NCBI GenBank assembly: GCA_027018875.1
Contig: JALUYA010000030.1
Span: forward strand, 1-49,407
Direction of reading: 5' to 3'
Origin: Gammaproteobacteria bacterium
Lineage (GTDB): Bacteria > Pseudomonadota > Gammaproteobacteria > JAKDMP01
Length of the DNA stretch: 49,407 nt
The notes under the pieces are model-generated. The model did not search any database. It was given only the letters and a program-made list of their open reading frames with translations, and was not told the DNA's origin. This document shows positions 25,368-35,359 of the stretch, piece by piece. The translations under genes were made by a program, and so were the position numbers. Numbering within the stretch: position 1 is the first letter of the stretch; each line of letters opens with the position of its first letter.

Positions 25368-25670
25368 TCACTGTCGGCCATCCTGTTCCGGGATTGTCTG
25401 CGCACTCAAACGATAGACGAAAGCCAGCACCTGGGCGACCGCTAGGTACAATTCCTCGGGAATCTCCTCGTCCAGCGGCACCTGGGCCAAGGCAGCGCAC
25501 AGGAACCGATCTTCACGCACCGGAATGCCGAGTTCCCTGGCTCGGGCGATGATACGCTCCCCCACCAAACCCCAGCCCTTGGCGCTCACCGTCGGCGCCT
25601 TCACTCCATCGTAGTACAGCGCAACTGCCAAGCGCCGTTCCATACCCTTCCTGCCCTCCCCGGTATTCAT
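25368..25670 (-). CDS. FlhB C-terminal-domain-like protein (FlhX type)
   Basis: A 100-residue protein resembling only the cytoplasmic C-terminal domain of FlhB/EscU: RLAVALYYDGVKAPTVSAKG, ARELGIPVREDRFLCAALAQVPLDEEIPEELYLAVAQVLAFVYRL. The autocleavage NPTH motif of true FlhB is absent, as is usual for these stand-alone paralogues. ATG 25670 overlaps the fliK-like stop (ATGA), so the two are coupled. Such pairs are thought to adjust export-substrate switching in flagellar assembly, but no other flagellar gene is in the window. Confidence 0.8.
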   Translation of the reverse strand: MNTGEGRKGMERRLAVALYYDGVKAPTVSAKGWGLVGERIIARARELGIPVREDRFLCAALAQVPLDEEIPEELYLAVAQVLAFVYRLSAQTIPEQDGRQ

Positions 25671-26734
25671 GCCCGGATATCCACGGCGGCGAGGCCACGA
25701 CATACCGTCGCCACAACCGAATCCGCGGGAGAACCTCGCTCACAGGTCAATCGCCCCGGAACGATTCCCTGGCGCTTTAAATCTCTGGCCAGATCGGGTA
25801 ACGCTTGGGATAATTGGCGAACGGTGTGCTTCCGCTCGGCGACAAACCGTGCGGAAACCGTACCGAATTCGCTGCGAATCCGGATATCAAGCGATCCCAT
25901 CGGCTCCAGCCCCACGTTCAGCCGCACTTGCCAGGTGCGCCGGTGAACCCCATCTTCCTTTTCCGCCGCCGAATCCGGCTTCACCTCGATCTCCATGGAC
26001 AGCAGGCTCATCCCCCCCGCGACCACCAGCGGCAACTCCATCACCCATAACAATCTCCCGTCCGTCCCCCGGCTGAGCATCTGTGCCACCTCGTGTCTGG
26101 CCAAAAGCCCCCGCACGGTTTTTACCAAGATTTCCAGATGGCCCTTCCCGGCGGCCAAATCCGAATTACCAAGCCAATCGGTCAGGCTTAATAATAACGC
26201 CTTGCGCTCGCCTGTATATGGGGCCAAGCCGGCGGCAAGCCGGTTCTCCAGGTGAAGCCCCGCCCCCTGAACCGCTGCTTTCAATCCGCCCGGATCGGCA
26301 ACCTGGGAGAAAGTCGCCTGCGTGGCCAGCACCTGGCGCAACAGGCTTTGTCCCGGCTCGGATACCCCGCGAGCCGCCGCACGTAAAAGCACCGCCGCCC
26401 CGGCCACGAGGTCGATCTGCCTGGAGATCAGCTCGCGCAAAATATTTTGCAGCGTTGTCCCACCCTCGGAAGCCGGTGCCGCAACCACTCGTTGCAATAG
26501 CGGATTTTCGCCATCGCCGATCACCCGAAGGCGCAAGACTTCCCCCCGGGTAACCGGCCAACCCAGATCGACCGTGTAGTCCCGCCCCTGGATGCGCAAA
26601 ACAACCGCCCGTCCATTTCCGGAACCCGCGGTCATTACCCGTGCACGCAGCACCGCCCCTACCCGCCAGGGCCGGGCGACAGGCCCCGGTCCGGAATCGA
26701 CCTGTCCACGAGAAATCCTCAGGATTTCATCCAT
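25667..26734 (-). CDS. FliK-like flagellar hook-length control protein
   Basis: A 355-residue protein whose C-terminal third (QVRLNVGLEPMGSLDIRIRSEFGTVSARFVAERKHTVRQLSQALPDLARDLKRQGI, about 260-320, quoted only as landmarks LGLEPMGSLDI, VSARFVAERKH, LARDLKRQGI) matches the Flg_hook domain of FliK. The N-terminal part has a small beta-barrel-like segment (VVLRIQGRDYTVDLGWPVTRG) and long helices. ATG 26734 is preceded by GTGAGG; GTG 26740 is an alternative. It is coupled to the FlhB-like gene. This is probably the second, non-canonical FliK/FlhX pair found apart from the main flagellar cluster in many proteobacteria. Confidence 0.7.
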   Translation of the reverse strand: MDEILRISRGQVDSGPGPVARPWRVGAVLRARVMTAGSGNGRAVVLRIQGRDYTVDLGWPVTRGEVLRLRVIGDGENPLLQRVVAAPASEGGTTLQNILRELISRQIDLVAGAAVLLRAAARGVSEPGQSLLRQVLATQATFSQVADPGGLKAAVQGAGLHLENRLAAGLAPYTGERKALLLSLTDWLGNSDLAAGKGHLEILVKTVRGLLARHEVAQMLSRGTDGRLLWVMELPLVVAGGMSLLSMEIEVKPDSAAEKEDGVHRRTWQVRLNVGLEPMGSLDIRIRSEFGTVSARFVAERKHTVRQLSQALPDLARDLKRQGIVPGRLTCERGSPADSVVATVCRGLAAVDIRA

Positions 26735-26836
26735 CCTCACCCACTCCCCGGGTTGACGGTAACTGGCTTAAACGACACAAACAGACTCCTTCTTGAAACC
26801 GGCTTCCTGTGCGCCAATCCACTTGAAAACAGCACC

Positions 26837-27514
26837 TCAAAGCAGCCCCCGCTCGGCAAAAGAGATGACCTCGCCATCTCCCACCACGAAGTGATCAAGA
26901 ACCCGTACATCCACCAGCGCCAACGCATCGATCAGGCGCCGGGTCAGGCGCCGGTCCGCCTCGCTGGGCTCGGCAACTCCGGAGGGATGATTGTGAGCAA
27001 AGATCACCGCCGCGGCATTGACTTTGAGAACCCGCTTCACCACCTCGCGCGGGGGAACATTAGCGCCATCGATAGTGCCGCGAAACAATTCCTCGAACAC
27101 AATGACCCGGTGACGGGTGTCGAGATATAGGCAACAGAACAGCTCATGGGGGCGATCGCGCAGTTGCGCGGAAAGAAAGGTGCGCGTCACCTCGGGACTT
27201 GTCAACGGTTCCGAGCGATTCAGAGTTTCGGCCAGGTGGCGCCGGGCGAGTTCGAGAACCGCCTGCAACTGAGCATACTTCGCCGGGCCCAGGCCGGGAA
27301 TCCTGGTAAAAGTTTTCTGATCGGCACGAAACAATGCCCGCAATTCCCCATGATGCGCGACCAGATCGCGGGCGAGATCCAACGCGCTTTTCCCTCGCGT
27401 TCCGGTGCGCAAAAAGATCGCCAGCAGTTCTGCATCGGATAATGCAGCCGCACCCCGTGCCAGCAATTTCTCCCGTGGACGCTCGTTTTCCGGCCAGTCA
27501 CGAATCGACACCAC
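26837..27514 (-). CDS. radC: Chromosomal RadC family protein
   Basis: A 225-residue full-length RadC: N-terminal helix-hairpin-helix region ([41 protein letters not shown] as landmarks) then the JAB domain with [16 protein letters not shown] and EPSEADRRL. The start is a GTG: 27514 or 27511, the latter having GGGAG seven bases upstream. It lies divergent to coaBC, the conserved neighbourhood of proteobacterial radC. Its biochemical role is not established. A short paralogue lies on the island at 15009-15506. Confidence 0.92.
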   Translation of the reverse strand: MVSIRDWPENERPREKLLARGAAALSDAELLAIFLRTGTRGKSALDLARDLVAHHGELRALFRADQKTFTRIPGLGPAKYAQLQAVLELARRHLAETLNRSEPLTSPEVTRTFLSAQLRDRPHELFCCLYLDTRHRVIVFEELFRGTIDGANVPPREVVKRVLKVNAAAVIFAHNHPSGVAEPSEADRRLTRRLIDALALVDVRVLDHFVVGDGEVISFAERGLL

Positions 27515-27571
27515 CTCTCTCCCGCTCCGGTTCGGGCTACCATAACCTCAATACCTGGCTGGAGGGAAGTC

Positions 27572-28771
27572 ATGGGACGGCTACACGGCAAAAATGTCTT
27601 ACTGGGAATCGGCGGGGGAATCGCCGCCTACAAGGCGCCGGATCTCGTGCGCCGCCTGGGCGAACGCGGGGCCAAGGTTCAAGTCGTCATGACCGGCGCA
27701 GCGAAGCGATTCGTAAGCCCGCTGACCTTCCAAGCGGTCTCCCATCGTCCGGTGCGCAGCGATCTATGGAGTGTCGGTACCCCCCATGCAATGCCACACT
27801 TGGAACTGGCGAGCTGGGCCGATCTCCTGCTCATCGCCCCGGCTACCGCCGACCTCATCGCGCGCCTAGCCCTGGGCCTGGCCGACGATCTTCTAACCAC
27901 CCTGGCACTCGCGAGCAGGGCGCCGCTGGTGCTGGCTCCCGCCATGAACCAACGGATGTGGTGCCACGCCGCAACCCGGACCAACATCGAGACTCTCCTG
28001 GGGCGGAACGCACGGCTCATCGGTCCCGAGGAAGGCCCGCTCGCCGAAGCAGAATCCGGTCTGGGCCGCATGAGCGAGCCTACCCGGATCGCCGCTCGGC
28101 TCGACGGCGAAGGCGAGCTACGCGGTAAACACGTACTGGTGACCGCCGGCCCCACCGAAGAACCACTCGATCCGGTGCGTTTCTTCGGTAATCGCTCCAG
28201 CGGGAAGATGGGTTACGCCATCGCCCGCGCGGCCGCCAATGCCGGTGCCGAAGTCACCCTGGTCAGCGGCCCGACCAGCCTGCCGTCCCCCCCCGGCTGC
28301 ACCCTGATCCGCGTAAACACGGCACACGAGATGGCCGAGGCGGTCGAGGCCAACCTTGACGGCACCGCTGTATTCATCGCCGCCGCCGCGGTAGCGGATT
28401 ACACACCGGCCATCCGTTCGGAACAGAAAATCAAGAAAACCGGGCACCATATCACCCTTGAGCTGGTACCAACCAGCGACATCCTGACCCACGTCGCGGC
28501 GCGGCATCCGCGCCCATTCTGCGTCGGTTTCGCGGCCGAGACCGAGCACCTGCTCGAGCAGGCCCGCACCAAACTGGCATCCAAGGGGGTGGACATGATC
28601 TGTGCCAACCAGGTCGGGGATGGCCTCGTATTCGGCCACGATAAATCCTCGCTGGTACTGATCGAACCCGGGAATGAGACCAACCTGGGAGTTGCGCCCA
28701 AGTGGATTCTGGCCGAGCACCTGATTCAATACATCAGCCAACGGATTGCAAAGCATGAATCAAAGAGTTGA
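27572..28771 (+). CDS. coaBC: Bifunctional phosphopantothenoylcysteine decarboxylase/synthetase
   Basis: A 399-residue CoaBC. The N-terminal flavoprotein decarboxylase half shows [18 protein letters not shown], the active-site His ([19 protein letters not shown]) and PAMNQRMW. The C-terminal synthetase half begins near [17 protein letters not shown] and has [12 protein letters not shown] and a conserved Lys in KIKKTG. It catalyses the second and third steps of coenzyme A synthesis. GGAGGG lies just before ATG 27572. The 3' end overlaps dut by 17 bp. Confidence 0.97.
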   Translation: MGRLHGKNVLLGIGGGIAAYKAPDLVRRLGERGAKVQVVMTGAAKRFVSPLTFQAVSHRPVRSDLWSVGTPHAMPHLELASWADLLLIAPATADLIARLALGLADDLLTTLALASRAPLVLAPAMNQRMWCHAATRTNIETLLGRNARLIGPEEGPLAEAESGLGRMSEPTRIAARLDGEGELRGKHVLVTAGPTEEPLDPVRFFGNRSSGKMGYAIARAAANAGAEVTLVSGPTSLPSPPGCTLIRVNTAHEMAEAVEANLDGTAVFIAAAAVADYTPAIRSEQKIKKTGHHITLELVPTSDILTHVAARHPRPFCVGFAAETEHLLEQARTKLASKGVDMICANQVGDGLVFGHDKSSLVLIEPGNETNLGVAPKWILAEHLIQYISQRIAKHESKS

Positions 28772-29213
28772 ATTACGCATTCTGCGCCCCGATCTCGTCG
28801 CTCGCTGGGGCCTGCCCGATTACGCCACCTCCGGCTCCGCCGGTATCGACCTGCGGGCACTGCTCGATACGCCGCTGCCGCTTGCACCTGGAGCCACGGA
28901 GCTGATTCCCTCCGGAATCGCCATCCACATTGCCGACCCCACCCTCGCCGCCATAATCTTGCCACGCTCGGGACTCGGCCATCACCACGGCATCGTGCTC
29001 GGCAACCTGCTCGGCCTGATCGATTCGGATTACCAAGGTGAACTGATGGTTTCCTGCTGGAACCGGGGACAATCGAACTATACGATTGAACCCGGCGAGC
29101 GTATCGCCCAGTTGATTTTCATCCCCATCGCCCGAGTCAAGCTCATGCCGGTCGATGCCTTTACCCCAAGTAAACGCGGCTCCGGCGGGTTTGGGCATAC
29201 CGGGCGGCAATAA
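28755..29213 (+). CDS. dut: dUTP diphosphatase
   Basis: A 152-residue dUTPase with the five classical motifs: [10 protein letters not shown] (1), LPRSGLG (2), [15 protein letters not shown] (3), [13 protein letters not shown] (4) and the C-terminal arm GSGGFGHTG (5). It hydrolyses dUTP to dUMP, preventing uracil incorporation. ATG 28755 begins the family-typical [10 protein letters not shown]; an upstream TTG is possible. It overlaps coaBC and ends convergent to pyrE, a common proteobacterial arrangement. Confidence 0.97.
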   Translation: MNQRVELRILRPDLVARWGLPDYATSGSAGIDLRALLDTPLPLAPGATELIPSGIAIHIADPTLAAIILPRSGLGHHHGIVLGNLLGLIDSDYQGELMVSCWNRGQSNYTIEPGERIAQLIFIPIARVKLMPVDAFTPSKRGSGGFGHTGRQ

Positions 29214-29289
29214 CCCGCCGGGTCCTCGCCAAGACTCAAGGTACAGTGCCAATTTTCGCTTACCATCCTCCGAAACCCGATCGACGATC

Positions 29290-29946
29290 TCAGGGCGCCC
29301 CCCCATAGCGCTCGTGATAAACCTCAAGGGCCGCCAAATCCTTCTCCCGCCCCGGGTTCTGTTCGAGCCAGGCCAGGATATCGCTCAGACCGATCAACGC
29401 ATGCACCGCAAGCCCCTCGTCCGTGGCCAACTCACGCACGGCGCTCTGTGCCCCCCTGCCGCGCTCTTCGCGATCTATCGCAACCAGCAGGCCGACGGGT
29501 TGGGCACCGGCGGCACGGATCAGTCCCAAAGCTTCACGCACCGCCGTACCGGCGGTAACCACATCATCTACTATCACCACCCGCCCGCCGAGTGGTGCCC
29601 CCACCAGCTGCCCACCCTCGCCGTGATCCTTGGCCTCTTTACGGTTATAAGCAATGGGGAGATCCAGCCCCAGTTCCCGGGCACAAGCCACGGCGGTTAC
29701 AGTTACCAACGGGATTCCCTTATAGGCCGGCCCGAAAAGAAGATCCGGCTCGAGACCACTTCCGGCCAGGGCGCGGGCATAAAATCCGCCCAACCGATCC
29801 AGCGCCCGTCCTGCGGTGATGGCGCCCAAATTGAAGAAATACGGACTTACGCGGCCCGACTTCAGGATAAAACGGCCGAAACGAAGGACGCCGGCGGCAA
29901 GCATAAACTCGATAAAGTCTTTTTTGTGGGTTTCAATAACAGGCAT
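29290..29946 (-). CDS. pyrE: Orotate phosphoribosyltransferase
   Basis: A 218-residue type I phosphoribosyltransferase. It has LKSGRVSPYFFNLG near the start, AYKGIPLVTVTAVA, the flexible-loop Lys residues in AYNRKEAKDHGEGG, and the PRPP-binding motif VVIVDDVVTAGTAV (about 121-134). It makes orotidine-5'-phosphate in pyrimidine synthesis. It is divergent from xthA with 59 bp between start codons. Confidence 0.97.
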   Translation of the reverse strand: MPVIETHKKDFIEFMLAAGVLRFGRFILKSGRVSPYFFNLGAITAGRALDRLGGFYARALAGSGLEPDLLFGPAYKGIPLVTVTAVACARELGLDLPIAYNRKEAKDHGEGGQLVGAPLGGRVVIVDDVVTAGTAVREALGLIRAAGAQPVGLLVAIDREERGRGAQSAVRELATDEGLAVHALIGLSDILAWLEQNPGREKDLAALEVYHERYGGAP

Positions 29947-30005
29947 GGCCGAAGATGGACGACACTCGCCGCTATGATAACGCCAGAAACCGGGGATTCA
30001 CTCGC

Positions 30006-30776
30006 ATGAAGGTCATTACGCTGAACGTCAACGGGATTCGTGCCGCCACCCGCAAGGGCTTCTTCACCTGGCTCGGCCGCCAGGATTTCGATGTCTGCTG
30101 CTTGCAGGAGATCAAGGCCGGGCATGACCAACTCACCACCGAGCATTACCCCAAGGGCTGGTTCAGCCGTTATTTCCCAGCAGAACGACCGGGCTACTCG
30201 GGTGTCGGCCTCATTAGCAAAAAGGAACCCGAACGCATCATCGAAGGCTTCGGGGTAGCCGAATTCGACCGGGAAGGACGTTATCTCGAGGCCTGGTTCG
30301 ATCACCTCGCCGTAGTTTCCCTGTATGTTCCATCGGGCAGCTCCGGTCCCCGGCGCCAGGCTTCCAAGGATCGCTTTCTGGATGCTTTTCTACCCCACCT
30401 CGAAAAACTCCGGCGCGCGCCGCGAGAATACCTGATCGCCGGGGACTGGAACATCGCCCACCGGGAAATCGATCTAAAAAATTGGAAAAGCAACCGGAAA
30501 AACTCGGGATTCCTGCCCCACGAGCGCACCTGGATGGACCGAGTATTCAGCGAGTCCGGCTTCGTGGACGCCTTTCGGCGAATCAACCCCAACCCGGGGC
30601 AATATACCTGGTGGTCCCACCGCGGACGGGCCTGGGAAAAGAATGTAGGTTGGCGCATCGACTACCAGGTCACGAGTCCCGATCTCGGGAAACGAGTCGT
30701 TTGCGAACAGATCTACAAGGCCGAGCGCTTCAGTGACCACGCCCCATTGATAATGGGCTACGACTACTTTCTGTGA
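30006..30776 (+). CDS. xthA: Exodeoxyribonuclease III (AP endonuclease)
   Basis: A 256-residue EEP-family nuclease: MKVITLNVNGIRAA with Asn7, LQEIKA with the metal-binding Glu, AGDWNIAHREID, and the terminal FSDHAPLI with catalytic Asp-His. It cleaves abasic sites and trims 3' ends in base-excision repair. ATG 30006 fits the family; the longer frame from 29955 is not needed. The stop overlaps the next gene's GTG (GTGA), so xthA and ampG are coupled. Confidence 0.96.
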   Translation: MKVITLNVNGIRAATRKGFFTWLGRQDFDVCCLQEIKAGHDQLTTEHYPKGWFSRYFPAERPGYSGVGLISKKEPERIIEGFGVAEFDREGRYLEAWFDHLAVVSLYVPSGSSGPRRQASKDRFLDAFLPHLEKLRRAPREYLIAGDWNIAHREIDLKNWKSNRKNSGFLPHERTWMDRVFSESGFVDAFRRINPNPGQYTWWSHRGRAWEKNVGWRIDYQVTSPDLGKRVVCEQIYKAERFSDHAPLIMGYDYFL

Positions 30777-32170
30777 ACCGCGCCGCACTCCTCGCCCTGG
30801 CCCGCGCCTTTGCCACCCGGCGGATGCTCATCGCGGGTCTGATGGGGTTTTCTTCGGGCTTGCCGCTGCTACTAATCGGAACACTGCTGCAGGCCTGGCT
30901 GACCGAGCGGGGAGTCTCCATCGAGGTGATCGGCCTGTTCGCCCTGGTCGGCTTGCCCTATACCTTCAAGTTTCTCTGGGCACCCCTGTTTGACCGTTAT
31001 CGACTGCCCCTGTTGGGGCGGCGCCGAGGCTGGCTTTGCGGTATCCAGATCCTGTTAGTGCTTGCCATCGCCGCCATCGGCTGGATCGGGGTGCCCAATG
31101 CGGGCGCCATCAACGCTACCGACCCGGCGCGCATTTTGGCGGATCATCCCTTCGACCCCGCCCTGCTCGCCGTCCTGCCCGAGATGATGGGACGCTACCT
31201 GGACGCGCTGGGAGGACTCCTGCCGGGGTTGGTAACGATCGCGCTGGCCGCATTTGCAGTGGCATTTTTCTCGGCTAGTCAGGATACCCTGATAGACGCC
31301 TATCGGCGCGAGTCGCTGCACGATGAAGAACAAGGCCTCGGTGCCTCCCTCTATGTTTGGGGTTATCGCCTGGCCATGCTGTTTGCAGCGGGTGGGGGCC
31401 TGATCCTTGCGGGAAATATGAGTTTTTCCAAGGTGTTCTACCTCATGGCCGGGGCAATGGCAGTGGGTATCATTCCCACCCTGATCGCCCGCGAACCCCC
31501 GAGTCCCACCACACTCCCGACAAGCCTGTTACGGGCCGTAGTCGATCCGCTCACCGACTTTTTCCGTAACCGTTACCGTCCCCTGTTGATACTCGGCTTT
31601 ATCTTGCTATACAAACTCGGCGACAGCATGGCGGCAAGCCTGAGCACCGTATATTTTCTCAAACTCGGTTTCGATACCGAGACCATCGGTATCGTGGTCA
31701 AGCTATTCGGATTCTGGGCCATCATCGCCGGGGCCGTGCTCGGCGGGACGTTGATCCTGCGCCTGGGGATTATGCGGTCCTTGTTTGTCTTCGGCATACT
31801 CCAGGGCATCTCCACCGCCGCTTTCTCCTGGTTGTCCTATACCGGCCCCTCCTCGGCATGGCTCGCGATGGTCGTAAGCCTGGAGAACTTCACCGGGGGA
31901 ATGGGTACCGCCGCCTTTGTCGGCTATATGGCGCTACTGACAGACCGGCAATTCACCGCCACGCAATATGCCCTGCTTTCCAGCCTCATGGGTGTTCCCC
32001 GGGTGATCATCTCCTCCTTCACGGGTTTCCTGGCCGCGGCACTCGGTTGGCCCCTGTTTTTCCTCCTGTGCGCGGTAATCGCCATTCCCGGGCTGAGCAT
32101 CATTCCCCTGCTGCGCACCCCGGACTCCCCTTCGCCGGCGACCGGGGAAAGGCCCAAGCAAAGTCGGTGA
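30773..32170 (+). CDS. ampG: AmpG-type muropeptide MFS permease
   Basis: A 465-residue major-facilitator protein with about 12 predicted membrane helices. It has the AmpG signature MLIAGLMGFSSGLPLLLIG and LPYTFKFLWAPLFDR near the N-terminus, and SQDTLIDAYRRE in the middle. AmpG imports anhydro-muropeptides for cell-wall recycling. Translation starts at GTG 30773, overlapping the xthA stop by four bases. Confidence 0.92.
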   Translation: MNRAALLALARAFATRRMLIAGLMGFSSGLPLLLIGTLLQAWLTERGVSIEVIGLFALVGLPYTFKFLWAPLFDRYRLPLLGRRRGWLCGIQILLVLAIAAIGWIGVPNAGAINATDPARILADHPFDPALLAVLPEMMGRYLDALGGLLPGLVTIALAAFAVAFFSASQDTLIDAYRRESLHDEEQGLGASLYVWGYRLAMLFAAGGGLILAGNMSFSKVFYLMAGAMAVGIIPTLIAREPPSPTTLPTSLLRAVVDPLTDFFRNRYRPLLILGFILLYKLGDSMAASLSTVYFLKLGFDTETIGIVVKLFGFWAIIAGAVLGGTLILRLGIMRSLFVFGILQGISTAAFSWLSYTGPSSAWLAMVVSLENFTGGMGTAAFVGYMALLTDRQFTATQYALLSSLMGVPRVIISSFTGFLAAALGWPLFFLLCAVIAIPGLSIIPLLRTPDSPSPATGERPKQSR

Positions 32171-32275
32171 CGATGCGGGACGGAAACCGCCCGGTCATTG
32201 CCCCGGGACAGGATATTGTTATTATCATGCGGCAATCATCCACAGACTGAATAACCCGCAACGGAGAGTTTGTCT

Positions 32276-33475
32276 ATGCCATACGACATCGAGCAACATT
32301 TACCTCTCGTCCAAGAAAACGAATATGGCGGCGTCAACCCACCGATCAGCGACTCGGCAACCTTTACCTTTCACGACCCGGACCGACTCAAGGCCTCCTT
32401 CGGACACGACGCTCCCCCGGGCTGCTTCCTCTACGCCCGGGCCACGACGCCCACGGCACAACACCTGGCGGCGGCACTCGCCCGACTGGAAGGGACGGAG
32501 GCGGCGCACGTGACCGCTTCCGGAATGGGAGCCATCGTGGCAACGCTGCTGCAGCGGGTCAACCCCGGGGAGGAGATCGTCGCCAGCCATACTATTTACG
32601 GGGGAACCTGGGCCCTGCTGGCCAATTTTTTCCCCCGCCTGGGAATCAAGACCCATTTCGCTGATTTTCAAGATCTTCACGCCGTCGAATCCCTCATGAG
32701 CGAGAACACGGCCGTGCTGTATTGTGAATCGCTCTCGAACCCGTTGCTGCGCCTGCCCGATTTACCCAGCATCGCCGCACTGGCGCATCGGGCACAAGCA
32801 ATGCTGGTGGTGGACAATACCTTCACGCCGCTTCTGATCAGCCCCGCCAGGCTCGGAGCGGACGTGGTCATTCACAGCCTGACCAAATTCATTAACGGCG
32901 CCAGCGATTGTGTCGGCGGTGTCACTTGCGGACCGGCCGAATTTATCGACAGCCTGTCCGATCCGTCTCATGGGGCCGCCATGCTGCTGGGCGCGGTACT
33001 CGATTCCCTGCGCGCCCAGGGTATCTACAAAAATCTCGCGACACTCGAAATACGGATGCGCCGCCATAGCGAGAATGCCCGATTCATCGCCGAACGGCTC
33101 GCCGAGAAGGGCCTTGCAGTGACCTACCCGGGACTAGAGAACCACCCCGAACACAAACGGTTTATCGCGCTTGCCAATCCGGGATTCGGAGCCGGAGGAA
33201 TACTTGCCCTCGATGTGGGCGATGCCTCCCGGGCCGACGCCCTGATGCGATACCTGCAGCAGGCCGGCGTGGGTCATCTCGCCGTCAGTCTTGGGTTTCA
33301 CCATACCCTTTTCAGCCCTTCGGGAAGCAGCACCTCTTCGGAAATTCCACCCGAAATTCAAGAACGGATAGGGCTTACCCCTGGGCTAATCCGATTTTCG
33401 ATCGGCCTGGATCCCGACATCGGGGCCACCTGGGGCCGCTTTGCCTCCTGCCTGGCTAAAATCGGCCTGGACTAA
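32276..33475 (+). CDS. Cys/Met metabolism PLP-dependent lyase
   Basis: A 399-residue fold-type I PLP enzyme of the cystathionine gamma-synthase/methionine gamma-lyase group. It shows YARATTPTAQHLAAALARLEG, VTASGMGAI, EIVASHTIYGGT, LVVDNTFTPLL, the PLP lysine in HSLTKFINGASD, and RFSIGLD near the end. Phe follows the Lys where most members have Tyr. Whether it acts as methionine gamma-lyase, cystathionine beta/gamma-lyase or a sulfhydrylase cannot be decided by eye. ATG 32276 has GGAG at 9 bp; an in-frame TTG at 32270 is less well placed. Confidence 0.88.
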   Translation: MPYDIEQHLPLVQENEYGGVNPPISDSATFTFHDPDRLKASFGHDAPPGCFLYARATTPTAQHLAAALARLEGTEAAHVTASGMGAIVATLLQRVNPGEEIVASHTIYGGTWALLANFFPRLGIKTHFADFQDLHAVESLMSENTAVLYCESLSNPLLRLPDLPSIAALAHRAQAMLVVDNTFTPLLISPARLGADVVIHSLTKFINGASDCVGGVTCGPAEFIDSLSDPSHGAAMLLGAVLDSLRAQGIYKNLATLEIRMRRHSENARFIAERLAEKGLAVTYPGLENHPEHKRFIALANPGFGAGGILALDVGDASRADALMRYLQQAGVGHLAVSLGFHHTLFSPSGSSTSSEIPPEIQERIGLTPGLIRFSIGLDPDIGATWGRFASCLAKIGLD

Positions 33476-33747
33476 CCGTCGGCCTCCTATGCCCGCGTTT
33501 TCTCCCCGCCGGCATCCCAACACGGGATTCAACCATGCCGGCGGCTGCATCAAAGGTGCGAGCATCCCGAAGTTTCGTGCGCCAAGGGTACAATACCCGG
33601 CGCCGACTCCGGGCTTGGCGTTACGCCCCGAGTTCATGATACATCCCCGTGGCACCGATGCTAAAGTATGCCATCGGCGTCCGCCGGTCGGCGGCGCCGG
33701 CTTCTTATTCACCCGCTCTTTATTTTCCCGAGACAAGAGCCCGAACC

Positions 33748-34380
33748 ATGGAAACTACCAGTTGGATAAACGAGTTGATCGTCCTCTTCGTGGTGATCGA
33801 CCCCCCCGGACTTGCCGCCATGTTTGCCGCCCTGACCCGTGGTGGAGACGAAGCTTACCGGCGCAGGATGGCGCTAAAGTCCATGCTGCTGGCCGCGGGG
33901 ATTCTCTATACTTTTGCCCTAATCGGATCCCGGCTGCTCAATGCGCTCGGAATCACCCTCCCTGCCTTCAAGATTGCGGGGGGTATTTTGCTGTTCCTGG
34001 TCGCCATCGATATGATTTTCGCCCGCCAGTCCGGTTTGCGCTCGGCGACCGTTCGGGAACAGGAAGAGGCCCGGTTTCGTGAAGACATTTCCGTCTTTCC
34101 CCTTGCCTTTCCGTTGATCTCCGGCCCGGGCGCCTTGACCACGGTGATCCTTCTGGCCAGCAATACACACGGCAGGCCGCTGGAATTTATTATCCTGCTG
34201 GCAATCCTTGCAGTCGTCCTGCTGATCGCCCTCGCGGCATTGTTCGCCAGTAGCCGGCTGATGAAGCTGCTCGGTGTTACCGGATCGAATGTTCTCGGTC
34301 GATTGCTCGGCGTCATGCTCGCCGCCATGGCCGTTCAGTTCGTCGTCGACGGGGTACACGCGGTACTTCCTCTTCACTGA
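33748..34380 (+). CDS. MarC-family integral membrane protein
   Basis: A 210-residue protein with about six membrane helices: INELIVLFVVIDPPGLAAMF at the start, GGILLFLVAIDMIF, PLAFPLISGPGALTTVIL and a final VLGRLLGVMLAAMAVQFVVDG. These are signature segments of the MarC/SNARE-like UPF0056 family. The function is unknown; despite the name it does not mediate the Mar phenotype. ATG 33748 begins the family-typical METTSWINELIVLF. No operon partner is evident, and it is convergent to trmB. Confidence 0.92.
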   Translation: METTSWINELIVLFVVIDPPGLAAMFAALTRGGDEAYRRRMALKSMLLAAGILYTFALIGSRLLNALGITLPAFKIAGGILLFLVAIDMIFARQSGLRSATVREQEEARFREDISVFPLAFPLISGPGALTTVILLASNTHGRPLEFIILLAILAVVLLIALAALFASSRLMKLLGVTGSNVLGRLLGVMLAAMAVQFVVDGVHAVLPLH

Positions 34381-34648
34381 GTCGGCACGAGCACTGGTTT
34401 TACTTTTACGCTGGAACCAGCAAAATAAGATTCTCACCCATTCTTACGGGAATCGGAGCCAAAGGAAACCCAGTATAGCTGCCACCAGTGACTGCGATCG
34501 GACTACCGCGATCACGACCAATCCACACGCCGACCCGATACCGGGCGCTGGTCAACTTCCCTAGCCGACCAGCACAATCGCGGATTCTGGAACAAGGCCG
34601 CGGCCTCTTATCCGTGTTTCATCCCACCCGGGGCCGGGGTTAGTGTAT

Positions 34649-35359
34649 TCAGGCGGCGCGCTGATAGCCCAGATCGAGCACCCGGTTGCCGAGCCGCTGT
34701 GCCAGGGATTCGAAACGCGTATGCGGCCGCCCTGCGGCTCGCTCGATGAACCCCTGTTCAGGATGCAGGTTCTCAAGCCCCGGAGTACTGTTGAGAACGA
34801 GACGCATCTCCTCGGCATACTCCTGCCAGTCGGTTGCCAGATTAAGCCGCCCCCCGACCACCAGTTTCGCCGAAACGAGTAACGCGAATTCATCCTGGAT
34901 CAACCGCCGTTTATGATGGCGTTTTTTGGGCCAAGGATCGGGAAAATACACCAGGATTTCCTCCAGTGAGTCGTCTGGAATCTCGTTACGCATGACCGTC
35001 CGGGCATCGCGGGCGGCAATTCGCACATTGGTAATCCCTTCGCGATCCAACCGCAGCAACAGGTGGCCGATACCCGGTTTATGCACCTCGACGCCGATAT
35101 AATTCCGTTCCGGATGTACCTGGGCAAGCTCGGCCAGGGAGTCCCCATTGCCAAAGCCGATCTCGAGTGACGTCGGCGCCCTGCGCCCGAATACGGCGGC
35201 AAAATCCACCGCGGCCTCGCTCTCGGGAAAGGCGTATCTGGGCAACAAGGTCTCCACGGCTCGTGCCTGAGCCGTGGTCAGTCGACCTTCGCGCAGCACA
35301 TAGCTGCGCACGGAACGAGGAGGGGTGCGCACAGAAGTGACCACCTGTGATTCATACAT
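34649..35359 (-). CDS. trmB: tRNA (guanine-N7)-methyltransferase
   Basis: A 236-residue class I methyltransferase that methylates G46 of tRNA. It has [13 protein letters not shown], the AdoMet motif [27 protein letters not shown], the family signature [17 protein letters not shown], and [15 protein letters not shown] 35359 overlaps the thiG stop by 8 bases, consistent with coupling in the thiS-thiG-trmB operon that is common in proteobacteria. A longer open frame upstream is shadow within thiG. Confidence 0.96.
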   Translation of the reverse strand: MYESQVVTSVRTPPRSVRSYVLREGRLTTAQARAVETLLPRYAFPESEAAVDFAAVFGRRAPTSLEIGFGNGDSLAELAQVHPERNYIGVEVHKPGIGHLLLRLDREGITNVRIAARDARTVMRNEIPDDSLEEILVYFPDPWPKKRHHKRRLIQDEFALLVSAKLVVGGRLNLATDWQEYAEEMRLVLNSTPGLENLHPEQGFIERAAGRPHTRFESLAQRLGNRVLDLGYQRAA

